Shown here: piece after piece, positions 18,242 to 29,019 of the stretch
How the letters are laid out: each line of letters begins with the position of its first letter
How positions within the stretch are numbered: position 1 is the first letter of the stretch
From: Haliea alexandrii
Lineage (GTDB): Bacteria; Pseudomonadota; Gammaproteobacteria; Pseudomonadales; Halieaceae
DNA length: 64,000 nt
Assembly: GCF_003719295.1 (NCBI RefSeq)
Contig: NZ_RFLW01000001.1
Span: 620,001 to 684,000, forward strand
Direction of reading: 5' to 3'
The notes under the pieces: generated by a model
The model's database searches: none
What the model was told of the DNA's origin: nothing
The model's input: only the letters and a program-made list of their open reading frames with translations
Made by a program: the position numbers and the translations under genes

Positions 18242-19170
18242 GCCGTTGCCTTGAGCGCGGCAAAGGCTCGCAGCATTTCCTCCCGCTGCGCGGCATTCGG
18301 CACAGGACCAACGCCGGCCTGCATGTTATCGCGCATGTGTTTGGGGCTTGACGTGGCCGGAATGACACAGGTGACTGCGGGATGGCCGAGAATGAACTTG
18401 AGGAAAAACTGGCCCCAACTGCTGCAGCCCAGTTCGGTGGCCACTGGCGGCAGCGCGGCACCGCGGCTGGCGGAAAACAGCGCACCGCGCTGGTAGGGAC
18501 GGTTGATCATGGTGGCGATGCCGCGCTCCGCCGCTGTGGGCAGCAGTTCTTCCTCCGCCCGACGGTCGGCAATGTTGTAGCTGAACTGGACAAAGTCCAG
18601 CGGCTCTGCGCGCATCACGCGCAGGAATTCGGCGTGATCGCGCCCGTGAGACGTGGTGATACCGAGGTAACGCACCTTGCCCTCATCTTTCCAGCGCTTG
18701 AGCGTGTCGAGCTGGGTGCGCCAATCCGTCAGGTTGTGCACGGCAATAAGGTCGAAACGGTCCACGGCCATGCGCTGCGCCGATTGCTGCATCTGGGCGA
18801 CACCCGCCTCGCGGCCCTCGGTCCAGACCTTGGTGGCCGCAAACACCGGCGGGCGTGCCGGCATGGCGCGCAGCAGGTCGCCAACCCGTTGCTCGGCCTT
18901 GCCGTACATGGGGGACGAATCAATGACCGTGCCGCCGCCGGCAAAGAAGGCTTCCAGCACCGTCATCAGTGGCTGCGCCGCTGCGTCGCCGGCCGCTACG
19001 TCAAACGTGCGCGATGTGCCCATGCCGATCACCGGGAGCGCTTCCCCCGAGCTTGGAATGTTGCGCACGATAGCCGCGGGTGTTGCGCCTGAGGCTGCGG
19101 CCTGCAGGGGTAGTGCGTGGGCCGCCGCGAGGCTGGCACTGAGGGACAGAAGCTGACGACGACTGAGCAT
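18238..19170 (-). CDS. Tat-exported aldo/keto reductase
   Basis: 310 residues. It starts MLSRRQLLSLSAS, a twin-arginine-type n-region followed by a hydrophobic stretch to about residue 26. The AKR barrel follows, with DSSPMYGKAE holding the catalytic Asp/Tyr pair, Lys in ATKVW and His in AVHNL. Most AKRs are cytoplasmic NADPH enzymes; a Tat-secreted one raises the question of cofactor supply, so it could be exported with bound cofactor or use an unusual donor. It overlaps the transporter by four bases. Substrate unknown. Confidence 0.85.
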   Translation of the reverse strand: MLSRRQLLSLSASLAAAHALPLQAAASGATPAAIVRNIPSSGEALPVIGMGTSRTFDVAAGDAAAQPLMTVLEAFFAGGGTVIDSSPMYGKAEQRVGDLLRAMPARPPVFAATKVWTEGREAGVAQMQQSAQRMAVDRFDLIAVHNLTDWRTQLDTLKRWKDEGKVRYLGITTSHGRDHAEFLRVMRAEPLDFVQFSYNIADRRAEEELLPTAAERGIATMINRPYQRGALFSASRGAALPPVATELGCSSWGQFFLKFILGHPAVTCVIPATSSPKHMRDNMQAGVGPVPNAAQREEMLRAFAALKATA

Positions 19171-19245
19171 GGCGGGCCTCTTTCGGCTGCAAATGACGCT
19201 TCAGTGTTTCAGGCCCGGTCCTGTCGGGTCAAGCAAGCCGTGCCT

Positions 19246-20079
19246 CTAGCGCCCGGCCAGCAGCCAGCGGCGCAGGCGGTTGGAATCGCCGAAGGGGGTC
19301 AATTTGCCGAAGGAGTTGAGTAGCACGATCGACACCGGTTCGCCTTCGATGGTGGCCTGCATCACCAGGCAGCGGCCGGCTTCATTGAGATAGCCGGTCT
19401 TGCTCAGGCCAATCTGCCAGTTCTGGTTCTTCAGCAGGCGATTGGTGTTGTTGTAGTTCAGCAGACCGCGCTGTGCGAAGGGTTGGACGGCCATGCCCTT
19501 GGTCGTGCTGGCCGTAGCGATAAGTGGGTACTTACCAGCAGCGCGCACCATGATGGCCAGGTCGCGTGCCGTGGACTGGTTTCCAGCATGCAGGCCGGCG
19601 GGGTCGGCAAAGCGGCTGTTGCGCATGCCCAGCTGTTCAGCCTTGCGGTTCATGGCCTGGACGAAGGCGGCGAGCCCACCTGGGTAGGTGCGGCCCAGGG
19701 CGCTGGCGGCGCGGTTTTCCGACGACATGAGCGCCAGCAGGAGCATCTCTTCGCGGCTCAGGGTTGCGCCGTAGTCCAGGCGCGAGCCGGTCTGGCGCAC
19801 GACATCGCGGTCCTCCCGGGTCACGGTAATGGGTGCGTCCAGGGGCAGCCCGGCATCCAGCGTGACCATCGCGGTCATCAACTTGGTGATGGAGGCGATG
19901 GGCCGCACAGTGTCGGTGTCCTTGCCGTAGATGATTTCGCCTGATCCATCCAGAACCAGCGCCGAGGCTGAGCGCAGGTCCGGGTTACCGCTCAAGTGAG
20001 AAAACTTGCCGGCGCTGGCTGTCTGAGAGGTGAGCACACAGAGTGCAAGCAGCCCGATGGCCAGCGGCAGGTTTTTCAT
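19246..20079 (-). CDS. pbpG: D-alanyl-D-alanine endopeptidase, PBP7-like
   Basis: 277 residues, serine peptidase S11. Signal peptide to about residue 23, then the three penicillin-binding motifs: SITK (Ser63-Lys66), SEN (120-122) and KTG (227-229). The absence of the C-terminal DacA-type domain and the short length match PbpG, which cuts peptidoglycan cross-links in the periplasm. Single gene between the reductase and gpsA. Confidence 0.9.
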   Translation of the reverse strand: MKNLPLAIGLLALCVLTSQTASAGKFSHLSGNPDLRSASALVLDGSGEIIYGKDTDTVRPIASITKLMTAMVTLDAGLPLDAPITVTREDRDVVRQTGSRLDYGATLSREEMLLLALMSSENRAASALGRTYPGGLAAFVQAMNRKAEQLGMRNSRFADPAGLHAGNQSTARDLAIMVRAAGKYPLIATASTTKGMAVQPFAQRGLLNYNNTNRLLKNQNWQIGLSKTGYLNEAGRCLVMQATIEGEPVSIVLLNSFGKLTPFGDSNRLRRWLLAGR

Positions 20080-20159
20080 GGGCGTTTCCGTGTGGTCGCT
20101 TTGGCGCCATTCTGCACCAGAGCCTCGTCGGGAGAAAGAGGCCGCTGCGTAAAAGCCTT

Positions 20160-21164
20160 TTAACCCGGTTCGGATTCGGCGCCGGCGGTCACCCGCAGTA
20201 GCCCGCGAAAGATGCGCTGGGCCGAGGTTTCACCGCTGAGCACCTTGTAGACGTCGCTGGCGATCGGCATTTCCACACCGTACTGCTCCGCCAGTGCCAT
20301 CACCGCCGGTGCACTTTTGGCGCCCTCTGCCACCATGAACATCTCGGCAGCGATGGTTTCCAGGGTCTTGCCCCGCCCCAGCTCCATGCCGACGTGGCGG
20401 TTGCGGCTTTGCGCGCTGGTGCAGGTAGCGATCATGTCGCCCATACCGGCGAGGCCCGAAAACGTTTCAGCCCGGCCGCCCATGGCGCAACCGAGGCGGG
20501 TGATTTCTGCCAGGCCGCGAGTGATGAGTGCGGCGCGGGTGTTGTCGCCGGCACCCAGGCCGTCGCCCATACCCACGGCGATGGCGATGATGTTCTTCAG
20601 CACGCCGCCCAGTTCGCAGCCCACCACATCCGTGTTGGTGTACACGCGGAACAGGCCGCTGGAGAACAGGCACTGCAGTTCACGCACGATGATCGCGTCT
20701 TCCATGGCGATGACACTCGCCGCCGCCTGGCCGGCCATGATCTCGCGCGCCAGGTTGGGGCCGGTGAGTACACCCACGGGATGGCCGGGCAGCACCTCGG
20801 CAATAATTTCTGTCATGCGCATGCGGGTATCGAGCTCCAGGCCCTTGGTCAGGCTGATGACCGGTACCCAGGGGCGAATGTGCTCGCGCACCTCCTGCAG
20901 CACGCTGCGGAAGTTCTGCGATGGAATGCCCATCACGATCACGTCTGCCCCCGCTACTGCCTCGCCGATATCCGCCGTGGCCTGCAGCTTTTCCGGCAGT
21001 CGGGCCCCGGGCAGATAGGTTTCGTTACTGTGCTGCTGGTTGATCTCACGCACCGTTTCCGGGTTGCGCGCCCAGAGTGTGGCGGGGGCGTTGCGGGCCA
21101 CCAGGGCGGCGACTGTGGTGCCCCAGGAGCCGCCGCCGAGCAGGCCGACTTTCAGGTTGTTCAT
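20160..21164 (-). CDS. gpsA: NAD(P)H-dependent glycerol-3-phosphate dehydrogenase
   Basis: 334 residues. Rossmann motif GGGSWGT at 10-16, catalytic Lys in GVLKNIIAIAVG and the substrate loop GLAGMGDMIATC. It reduces dihydroxyacetone phosphate to sn-glycerol 3-phosphate, the backbone precursor of phospholipids. Its ATG overlaps the TGA of the acyltransferase gene (ATGA at 21161-21164), so it is the third gene of a phosphatidate-synthesis unit and its product is the substrate of the preceding enzyme. Confidence 0.95.
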   Translation of the reverse strand: MNNLKVGLLGGGSWGTTVAALVARNAPATLWARNPETVREINQQHSNETYLPGARLPEKLQATADIGEAVAGADVIVMGIPSQNFRSVLQEVREHIRPWVPVISLTKGLELDTRMRMTEIIAEVLPGHPVGVLTGPNLAREIMAGQAAASVIAMEDAIIVRELQCLFSSGLFRVYTNTDVVGCELGGVLKNIIAIAVGMGDGLGAGDNTRAALITRGLAEITRLGCAMGGRAETFSGLAGMGDMIATCTSAQSRNRHVGMELGRGKTLETIAAEMFMVAEGAKSAPAVMALAEQYGVEMPIASDVYKVLSGETSAQRIFRGLLRVTAGAESEPG

Positions 21165-23506
21165 TGCAGGGATTCCTTGGTTCGGTCACGGCCCGTCAGG
21201 CCGAGGGCGCGGATGACCTCGAGGCGCCGTTTCAGTGCGCGCAGCTGCCTGGCCAATGCCTGTCGGCGCGACGCCAGCTCGGGGTCATCGCCGCCGGCCA
21301 GCTTGCGGTGCTCCAGCATCCGGTAGCCGTTGCGGAACAGCAGTTTGCCGATTGACGAGGCGCTGCTGATGCGGCGCTGCAAATAGAGCTGTTGGCCCAA
21401 TGTCAGCGCCTCGGTAACGCACTGTTGGCTCTCCAGTGGCGCATCACCGGCGCGGGCTGCCAGGTCGGACACCACCGAATACGCCTCCACGTAAGTGAGC
21501 AGCGTGACATGCGCCACCACCGGGGTCATGCCCAGCAGCAGTTGGGTGAACCCCCCCGGCGTGGTGGCCGGCAGTGACTCCCAGTCCGGGTGATAGCGGG
21601 CCAGCTCCTCGCGGATCTCCTGGTGGAACTCGGCGCTGGGCGCATAGAAGAACTCGAACTTGAACAGATCCCGCAGCTCATCGACTTCTGTCCAGAATGT
21701 TGCCAACGCATCGACGTCCTTGCCTTCAGTAGATTTGACCAGGGCCAGTTCGATGATCGCCTTGTTGACGAAAAAGTGAATGACCGTGTTGCGGTAGTAG
21801 CTGGCGACCGGGTGCTGTTCCAGTGCAATGGCGTATACGTCTTCGGGCCCCTCGTCGTAGCGAGCGACAATGCCCTCGTTGATCATGATGCCGAGCAGGC
21901 CGTCCATCTGCTCGGCATAGCCGCGATCAAAGTCGGCGGAGATGCGCAGCGAGCGCGCCTCTGCCCAATCCAGCAGCGCGCGCAGGTCCTCAACTACCTC
22001 GGCCTCGGTCAGCGCTTTGGGCGCGGCGCCGAGCAGGCTCATGGTGACCAGTGAGGGGAAGGTGATGGGGGTGACACGGTTGGCTTCTACTGCCACTTCG
22101 AAAGCGATCTTGGACAGGGCCAGGCTGTCATCCGGGTCCGGTGCTGAGGGCAGCACAACCGGGCTGCCGATATCCATGTAGATCTTGCCCATGGGGCGTG
22201 CCAGGCTGCGCACGTAGCCGATGAACCAGCGCAGTGACTCCGCCCCCTTGCCGCGCCCGGTTTGCTCGGTGGCGTACTCCTCGACATCGCGAATGAGGTC
22301 GTAGCTGATCGAAATCGGGATGATGTGAATGTCCCGCGCGTCGGTGGCGTGGCAGGCCTCCAGGGCATACTTTAGCAGCCCGTAGCGTGGCGGCATGAGC
22401 TTGCCCAGCCGTGAACGTGTGCCCTCGAAAGACCAGTTCATCGGGAAGCGCTTTTCCATCAGGTAGCCGATGTAGTGGCGCAGTGTGAGCTTGTACAGGG
22501 CGTTGTCACCAAAACTGCGTTTGATAAAGATGCCGCCAGAGCGGCGTATCAGGAAACCCATGCCGGCAAAGGCGATATTGGCACCGCCGAACATGTGCGG
22601 CATGGGGAAGTCGTTGTCGTAGAGCACCTTGGGCACCACCATACCGTCGAGGTAGGTTTTGTGGGTCCAGAGCAGCATGGAGGGGTGGTCGCGCACGGTT
22701 TGACGCATGGCTTCCACCGCCTGCGGGTCACAGACGATTTCCCGCTCGTAACCCAGGCGCAGACAGAAGCTGCAGAAGCTCGCCCAGACATCCAGCCAGA
22801 ACGTGCCGGGAATGGAGATCATTTCCTCCATGTAGACAGAGGCCTTCTTCAGCAGCGCTTCGCGTGTTGTGCCCTCCTGTTTGGCCAGTTGTTCCAGGGC
22901 TTCGTTGTAGCTGCGATTGGCCCGCAGGCTCTCGGCAACATAGCGCGGCACCTTGTAGCGCCCACCCTGCAAACGCCGCTCGGCAATATCCAGCACCACA
23001 GCGGCCTGTCGGGCGACGAACGTGCCGAATGCTGTGCTGTCGGCGTTGCTCTCCTGGGCGTATTTGTGGTGGTAGCGTTGTCGCAGGTTGCCCAGCGAAT
23101 CGGGTTCGCCACACACCAGGTGCATGCGCTCGGGTTCCTGTTCGGCAATGCGCCGGGCACGCCGCGCGCTGGGGCGCCGCGGGTCACCTAGCACCAGGTC
23201 GCGCAGCTGTGGCCCGGCGTTGATGGCGGCCAGCGGTGGCGTCCAGGCAACCCGCAACGGGGCAATGGTTACCTCGTCAGGCAGCGACAGGTGCTGACGC
23301 AGTTCGCGTGTATCAATGCCGCGTCGGTCGTCCCCCAGGTCAAGGGTGAGCTGTTCGCAATCCCGGCCATCGCCCGCCAACGCATGCTGCGCTACCCAGC
23401 GCTGCAGCAGTTGCTCTTCAAAGCGATTGCGGGTGTCCAGCAGGAACAGCACGGGGGCCGCACCGGAAGGCCATGGACAATGGTCCAGTTTGCCCTCCAG
23501 GCTCAC
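21161..23506 (-). CDS. plsB: Glycerol-3-phosphate acyltransferase, PlsB type
   Basis: 781 residues, close to E. coli PlsB (about 807). Acyltransferase block I is HKTYLD (HX4D), followed by GFLIRRSGGIFIKRSF (block II) and FEGTRSR (block III). It transfers an acyl group to position 1 of glycerol 3-phosphate at the inner membrane. It starts with GTG overlapping the previous TGA (GTGA at 23503-23506) and ends in an ATGA overlap with gpsA, indicating tight coupling of all three enzymes. Confidence 0.93.
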   Translation of the reverse strand: MSLEGKLDHCPWPSGAAPVLFLLDTRNRFEEQLLQRWVAQHALAGDGRDCEQLTLDLGDDRRGIDTRELRQHLSLPDEVTIAPLRVAWTPPLAAINAGPQLRDLVLGDPRRPSARRARRIAEQEPERMHLVCGEPDSLGNLRQRYHHKYAQESNADSTAFGTFVARQAAVVLDIAERRLQGGRYKVPRYVAESLRANRSYNEALEQLAKQEGTTREALLKKASVYMEEMISIPGTFWLDVWASFCSFCLRLGYEREIVCDPQAVEAMRQTVRDHPSMLLWTHKTYLDGMVVPKVLYDNDFPMPHMFGGANIAFAGMGFLIRRSGGIFIKRSFGDNALYKLTLRHYIGYLMEKRFPMNWSFEGTRSRLGKLMPPRYGLLKYALEACHATDARDIHIIPISISYDLIRDVEEYATEQTGRGKGAESLRWFIGYVRSLARPMGKIYMDIGSPVVLPSAPDPDDSLALSKIAFEVAVEANRVTPITFPSLVTMSLLGAAPKALTEAEVVEDLRALLDWAEARSLRISADFDRGYAEQMDGLLGIMINEGIVARYDEGPEDVYAIALEQHPVASYYRNTVIHFFVNKAIIELALVKSTEGKDVDALATFWTEVDELRDLFKFEFFYAPSAEFHQEIREELARYHPDWESLPATTPGGFTQLLLGMTPVVAHVTLLTYVEAYSVVSDLAARAGDAPLESQQCVTEALTLGQQLYLQRRISSASSIGKLLFRNGYRMLEHRKLAGGDDPELASRRQALARQLRALKRRLEVIRALGLTGRDRTKESLQ

Positions 23507-25188
23507 TGACTAGGCACCCCGCCGGCGCGGTTCTTGGGCTTTGCCTTGGGCCGCGCTTTGACGGTTCGACCGCGCGTGGCGGGGGTGTTGGCGCGTTGTT
23601 GTGTCGCGGGCGTCTTCTTGGCTGCCGGGCGTTGCGTCTTCGTGGGAGTCGGCGCCTTTGTCTTTGCCGTCGTCTCACCTTTTGCTTTTGCCTTGACCGG
23701 TGTCTTGCGTTTGCCCGGCGGCCTGCCACGGCGCGGGCTGGTGGTCTCTGCCACCGGTTCCAGCGGCTGCCCGAGCACCGTGAGCATACGATTGCGCACA
23801 TCGCGGATGTGTGTGTTCAGGTCGCTCGCCTGCCACTTTCGAGTGTCGATGGGCTCCAGGACCTCCACGTCGACCGTGGCGGGGCGGAACACGAAATCGC
23901 CCTTGGGGGCGACATCCCCCGCATTGCGTATCACAATCGGAATGATCGGCACGCCAGCCTGCATGGCGAGGTGGAATGCACCTTTCTTGAAGGCGCCAAG
24001 GCGCGGCGAGACGCTGCGGGTGCCTTCGGGTGCCAGTACAACCGACTTACCCTCATCGCGCATGGCTTCAACCAGCGGTGTCATCGCATCGATCGCACTT
24101 GCCGCGTTGGCGCGGTCAATCATCACCACGCCGGCGAACTCCAGCACCCGGCCGATGACGGGCAGTTTGCGAATCTCCTGTTTACCTACCCCCGCCATGT
24201 CGCTGCGCAGCAGGCTGGCGATGACCACCACATCGGCCTTGCTCTGGTGGTTGAAGATGAATACCGCGGGGCGGTGTGACCACAGGTGTTGCTTGCCCTT
24301 GACGTTGAGGTCCAACCCGATCAGTGCGCTGGCGGTGTCGGCAAACAGCGACAGTGAAAAATTCAGTGACTGACGCCGGGAGCGGGTAAGAGCGTAGACG
24401 GGCAAGCCGGCCAGAAAGGTGGGCACAAGGCTCGCCGTTGCAGCGGCCGATCTCAGGTACAGCGACAGGGAAGGGCGGCCGCGGCTGGAGAATCTGGCCA
24501 CGGGCCAGTGCCTGTCGCGAGCAATACCCAGCAGCCGACTGTTCGGATTCAGCACGCGGGGCAGGGCAACGCGTTCCAGCAACAGCAGATCGTCGTGGCT
24601 GTCGCTATAGAAGAAGCTCTGGTCCAGGTCGGCACCCTGTTCGCGCGCCAGTTGCTCGGCGGCGTCGACTTTACCCTGGCCGAAACAGGTGGGCCTGATC
24701 ACGTCGCCGGTGAACAGGCCGTCCTTGACCTCTAGCTCCGTACACATGACGTGATCAATACCCAGGTCGCGCGCAGCGGGCGTTACCTGATAGGGCGTGG
24801 CCGAAGATATCACCGCCACGGTATGGCCTTTGGCGAGGTGGGCATTGATCAGCGCTCGCGACTCGGGGTAGATGCGTCGCGCCAGCTGGTCCTGATAGAG
24901 CGTTTCCCCGAGTTCCTCGTAGCTGGCTTCGGTGATGCCGCGCAGGAACTGCGTGGTCACGGTCATCATGGCGGAAAAGCCCAGGTTTCCGAGCCCGAAG
25001 CTGGTCATGGCCTGCGCCAGCTCCAGCAACTCCCGCACCTGCAAATCACCGCGGCGCAGCTGCTCACGAATGAAGGAGGTTGCCGAGTAGCCGGAGATAA
25101 TTGTGCCGTCGAAATCGAATATGGCGGCAACCTGTGGACCGTCCGGCGCGGCCGCAATATCCTTGAGAAGTTGTTGAATACTTGCCAT
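23503..25188 (-). CDS. HAD-IB phosphatase fused to PlsC-type 1-acylglycerol-3-phosphate acyltransferase, with basic AT-hook-like tail
   Basis: 561 residues in three parts. Residues 20-235: HAD-IB hydrolase, DFDGT at 25-29 with Asp25/Asp27, ISSA at 127-130 and YSDSHDD at 194-200. Residues 295-475: PlsC fold with NHQSKAD (His314, Asp319) and PEGTRS at 387-392. Residues 484-561: a Lys/Arg/Pro/Thr/Ala-rich, surely disordered tail that begins RRGRPPGKRK, an AT-hook-like core. HAD-PlsC fusions are known, for example beside plsB2 in mycobacteria. Here it precedes plsB and gpsA with overlapping ends, so it likely makes phosphatidate; the HAD part might act on phosphoserine, lysophosphatidate or phosphatidate. 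The tail function is unknown. Confidence 0.88.
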   Translation of the reverse strand: MASIQQLLKDIAAAPDGPQVAAIFDFDGTIISGYSATSFIREQLRRGDLQVRELLELAQAMTSFGLGNLGFSAMMTVTTQFLRGITEASYEELGETLYQDQLARRIYPESRALINAHLAKGHTVAVISSATPYQVTPAARDLGIDHVMCTELEVKDGLFTGDVIRPTCFGQGKVDAAEQLAREQGADLDQSFFYSDSHDDLLLLERVALPRVLNPNSRLLGIARDRHWPVARFSSRGRPSLSLYLRSAAATASLVPTFLAGLPVYALTRSRRQSLNFSLSLFADTASALIGLDLNVKGKQHLWSHRPAVFIFNHQSKADVVVIASLLRSDMAGVGKQEIRKLPVIGRVLEFAGVVMIDRANAASAIDAMTPLVEAMRDEGKSVVLAPEGTRSVSPRLGAFKKGAFHLAMQAGVPIIPIVIRNAGDVAPKGDFVFRPATVDVEVLEPIDTRKWQASDLNTHIRDVRNRMLTVLGQPLEPVAETTSPRRGRPPGKRKTPVKAKAKGETTAKTKAPTPTKTQRPAAKKTPATQQRANTPATRGRTVKARPKAKPKNRAGGVPSQ

Positions 25189-25265
25189 GCGTATCCCCGT
25201 CGCGCCAGTGCGTGGCTGCCTGGTGTTTTCCCAAGCATATCATCCCGTCGATGTCAGGGAAGTGC

Positions 25266-25721
25266 TCAGGCAACCGGCGTCAGGGTGCCGTCTGCGGCGA
25301 CCTCCATCAGGGCGTTGCGCGGGTCATCGGTTTCCCAGTGGCCGCGCAATGACAGGAGTTTTCCGGCATCGTCAACGTGGTAGGTGAAAACGCCATGCAC
25401 CTTCTGTTGCAGGGTTTTGCCCTCGCCGCCATCAATGGTGATCGTCAGGTTAACCAGGTTGGCCACCTCGTTGCCCGCGGCAAACGATTCGAGTATCTCG
25501 ATACGGATATCAACCGGCGCGATGAAGTTATCCCAGAATGCTTCCCGCGCAGCTGGCCCCCGGTGGCCGTTCCCTGCCGGGTCAATGTGCGAGACACCGA
25601 TCGGGTCTTCGATAATGGCGTCTTCCGCGTAGAGTGCGAGCCAGCCGGCCTTGTTCTTGCTGTGAACGTACTCTCTCGACAGCAGGGCGGCACGACGCGC
25701 CGGGTGTTCTTGATCAAACAT
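25266..25721 (-). CDS. NTF2/SnoaL-fold protein, ketosteroid-isomerase-like
   Basis: 151 residues matching the small alpha+beta cone fold: an N-terminal helix, YAEDAIIEDPIG typical of KSI-like proteins, and paired strands to the end. These proteins are isomerases, cyclases, hydrolases or mere binders, so no reaction can be assigned. The Asp in EDPIG could serve as the catalytic acid. It ends 77 bases before the HAD-PlsC start and may share its transcript. No secretion signal. Confidence 0.75.
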   Translation of the reverse strand: MFDQEHPARRAALLSREYVHSKNKAGWLALYAEDAIIEDPIGVSHIDPAGNGHRGPAAREAFWDNFIAPVDIRIEILESFAAGNEVANLVNLTITIDGGEGKTLQQKVHGVFTYHVDDAGKLLSLRGHWETDDPRNALMEVAADGTLTPVA

Positions 25722-25830
25722 GCCAGTGTCCTGTTATTTGAATGACTGGACGCTGCAGTGTATACGCATTCGGATTTCCGGCGCCAGAGGTGGCGTGGTG
25801 ACAGCGCTGCAGGGGTCAGGTTGAAACAGG

Positions 25831-25859
25831 TTGAGGATTCCTTGCGGCAGCTTTATAAT
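25831..25859 (+). promoter_or_regulatory. Sigma-70 promoter of the tRNA-Val gene
   Basis: TTGAGG at 25831-25836 and a perfect TATAAT at 25854-25859 with a 17-base spacer. The expected start of transcription near 25866 lies about 9 bases before the tRNA. The CG-rich bases after the -10 box resemble the discriminator of stringently controlled stable-RNA promoters. Confidence 0.7.
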
Positions 25860-25874
25860 CCCGCTCCTCACGAC

Positions 25875-25951
<77 letters not shown>

Positions 25952-26189
25952 TCCTAGTCCTCCGGCACCATCCCATCGTTAATGATGAAGAGCCAGCCCC
26001 GATTGGCGCCCCGTTTTGGTGCGCCGCGCGCAATAAAGCAGCTTTTCATCCTGCCGCCTGAAGGCAGCGAGCCAGTATGGCCGCAGGTCGCCAGAAGTTT
26101 CCTTTAATAAACAATACCCTGCGTTGAGCGGGGAGCTTTGGCCTGTTTATTGCTTGGACTACCTACCTTTATCTGAGCCAGGAACAGAC

Positions 26190-28364
<2,175 letters not shown>

Positions 28365-28369
28365 GTCAT

Positions 28370-28412
28370 GGTGGGCGCTGCCGAGCTTTTGGCCGGCGAG
28401 GCGGGGCCCACC
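28370..28412. terminator. Hairpin between convergent glnN and the coiled-coil gene
   Basis: GGTGGGC (28370-28376) pairs with GCCCACC (28406-28412); the loop contains a smaller GCCG/CGGC pairing. It lies 6 bases after glnN and ahead of the opposing stop at 28448, so it could end both transcripts. No T-run beyond TT. Confidence 0.35.
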
Positions 28413-28447
28413 TTATCAGCTCATTACGCGTTCTTTGCCCTTCATTT

Positions 28448-28714
28448 TCACTTCCCTTTGAAGCCGTCCACAATCGCTTGCAGGCGCGATTCACTGGCGT
28501 TTTTTGCTTCTTTCAGCTGTTTACCCGCGTCATCAATTTTATCCTGTAGCTCCCGCGTACGGCTCTTCATTTCCGTCTGCAGGTCGGCGCGCGCCTTCTC
28601 GCTCTCCGCCTCGGCCATCTTGCGTTCCGCCTCGGCTTGCTCCGCATCGATTTTGTGATTCAGTTGCTCAATGCGTTTTTCAATCATTTCGGTAGCAGAA
28701 TCGAGTAGTGACAT
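28448..28714 (-). CDS. Small coiled-coil protein, unknown function
   Basis: 88 residues, nearly all charged helix: Glu, Lys, Ala and Gln in heptad-like spacing from residue 8 to 80, with no signal peptide or membrane segment. ATG 28714 is preceded by GGAG; a longer in-frame reading reaching 29002 would cover the neighbouring gene and is rejected. Grouped on the same strand with DUF1328 and BON genes, a set often seen in osmotic or envelope stress regulons, so a stress or structural role is a guess. Confidence 0.72.
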   Translation of the reverse strand: MSLLDSATEMIEKRIEQLNHKIDAEQAEAERKMAEAESEKARADLQTEMKSRTRELQDKIDDAGKQLKEAKNASESRLQAIVDGFKGK

Positions 28715-28745
28715 AGGTATTTCTCCGTGAAGTTGGCAAAGTGAA

Positions 28746-28769
28746 GCCGGGGTCGTGCCAGACCCCGGC
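28746..28769 (-). terminator. Strong stem-loop between DUF1328 and coiled-coil genes
   Basis: GCCGGGGTC (28746-28754) and GACCCCGGC (28761-28769) form a perfect 9-base stem with a 6-base loop, 7 bases beyond the DUF1328 stop on the minus strand. No T-run follows, so it may be an attenuator, an mRNA-processing site or a Rho-linked end. Confidence 0.45.
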
Positions 28770-28776
28770 AACGTAC

Positions 28777-28944
28777 TTACGGTGACGGCGGTTTGCGGCC
28801 AGACACCAGGTGGATGACCAGCAGAATGATGCCGATCACGAACAGTACCCAGGATATCTGCCCGGCGATGGCGGCGATGCCGGATGCGCCAAGCAGGCCG
28901 GCAACAAGGCCGACAACCAGGAATATAAGTGCCCAATACAGCAT
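28777..28944 (-). CDS. Small membrane protein, DUF1328/YtjA family
   Basis: 55 residues, beginning MLYWALIFLVVGLVAG. Two hydrophobic segments (about 3-25 and 30-47) separated by GQISW and ended by a short polar GRKPPSP tail: the standard DUF1328 pattern, down to the LYWA start and the ISWVLF motif. AAGGAGAA stands before the ATG. A tiny inner-membrane protein found with BON/CsbD-type stress genes in many proteobacteria; biochemical function unknown. Confidence 0.85.
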   Translation of the reverse strand: MLYWALIFLVVGLVAGLLGASGIAAIAGQISWVLFVIGIILLVIHLVSGRKPPSP

Positions 28945-29019
28945 GGTAGTTCTCCTTTTTAGTGGTGCTTCTGGTGATAAACGGCGGCGCCAGTGGCGCC
29001 ACCGGTGCTGCGTTGTTTA

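Noticed and set aside
26020-26060. Sigma-54-like TGGCGC...TTTTGG before glnN
   Set aside because: The -12 element has GG where GC is required, so it is not a credible sigma-54 promoter.
28448-29002. Long reading of the coiled-coil gene (184 residues)
   Set aside because: The extra N-terminal half overlaps the DUF1328 gene and is out of character; ATG 28714 with GGAG upstream is better.
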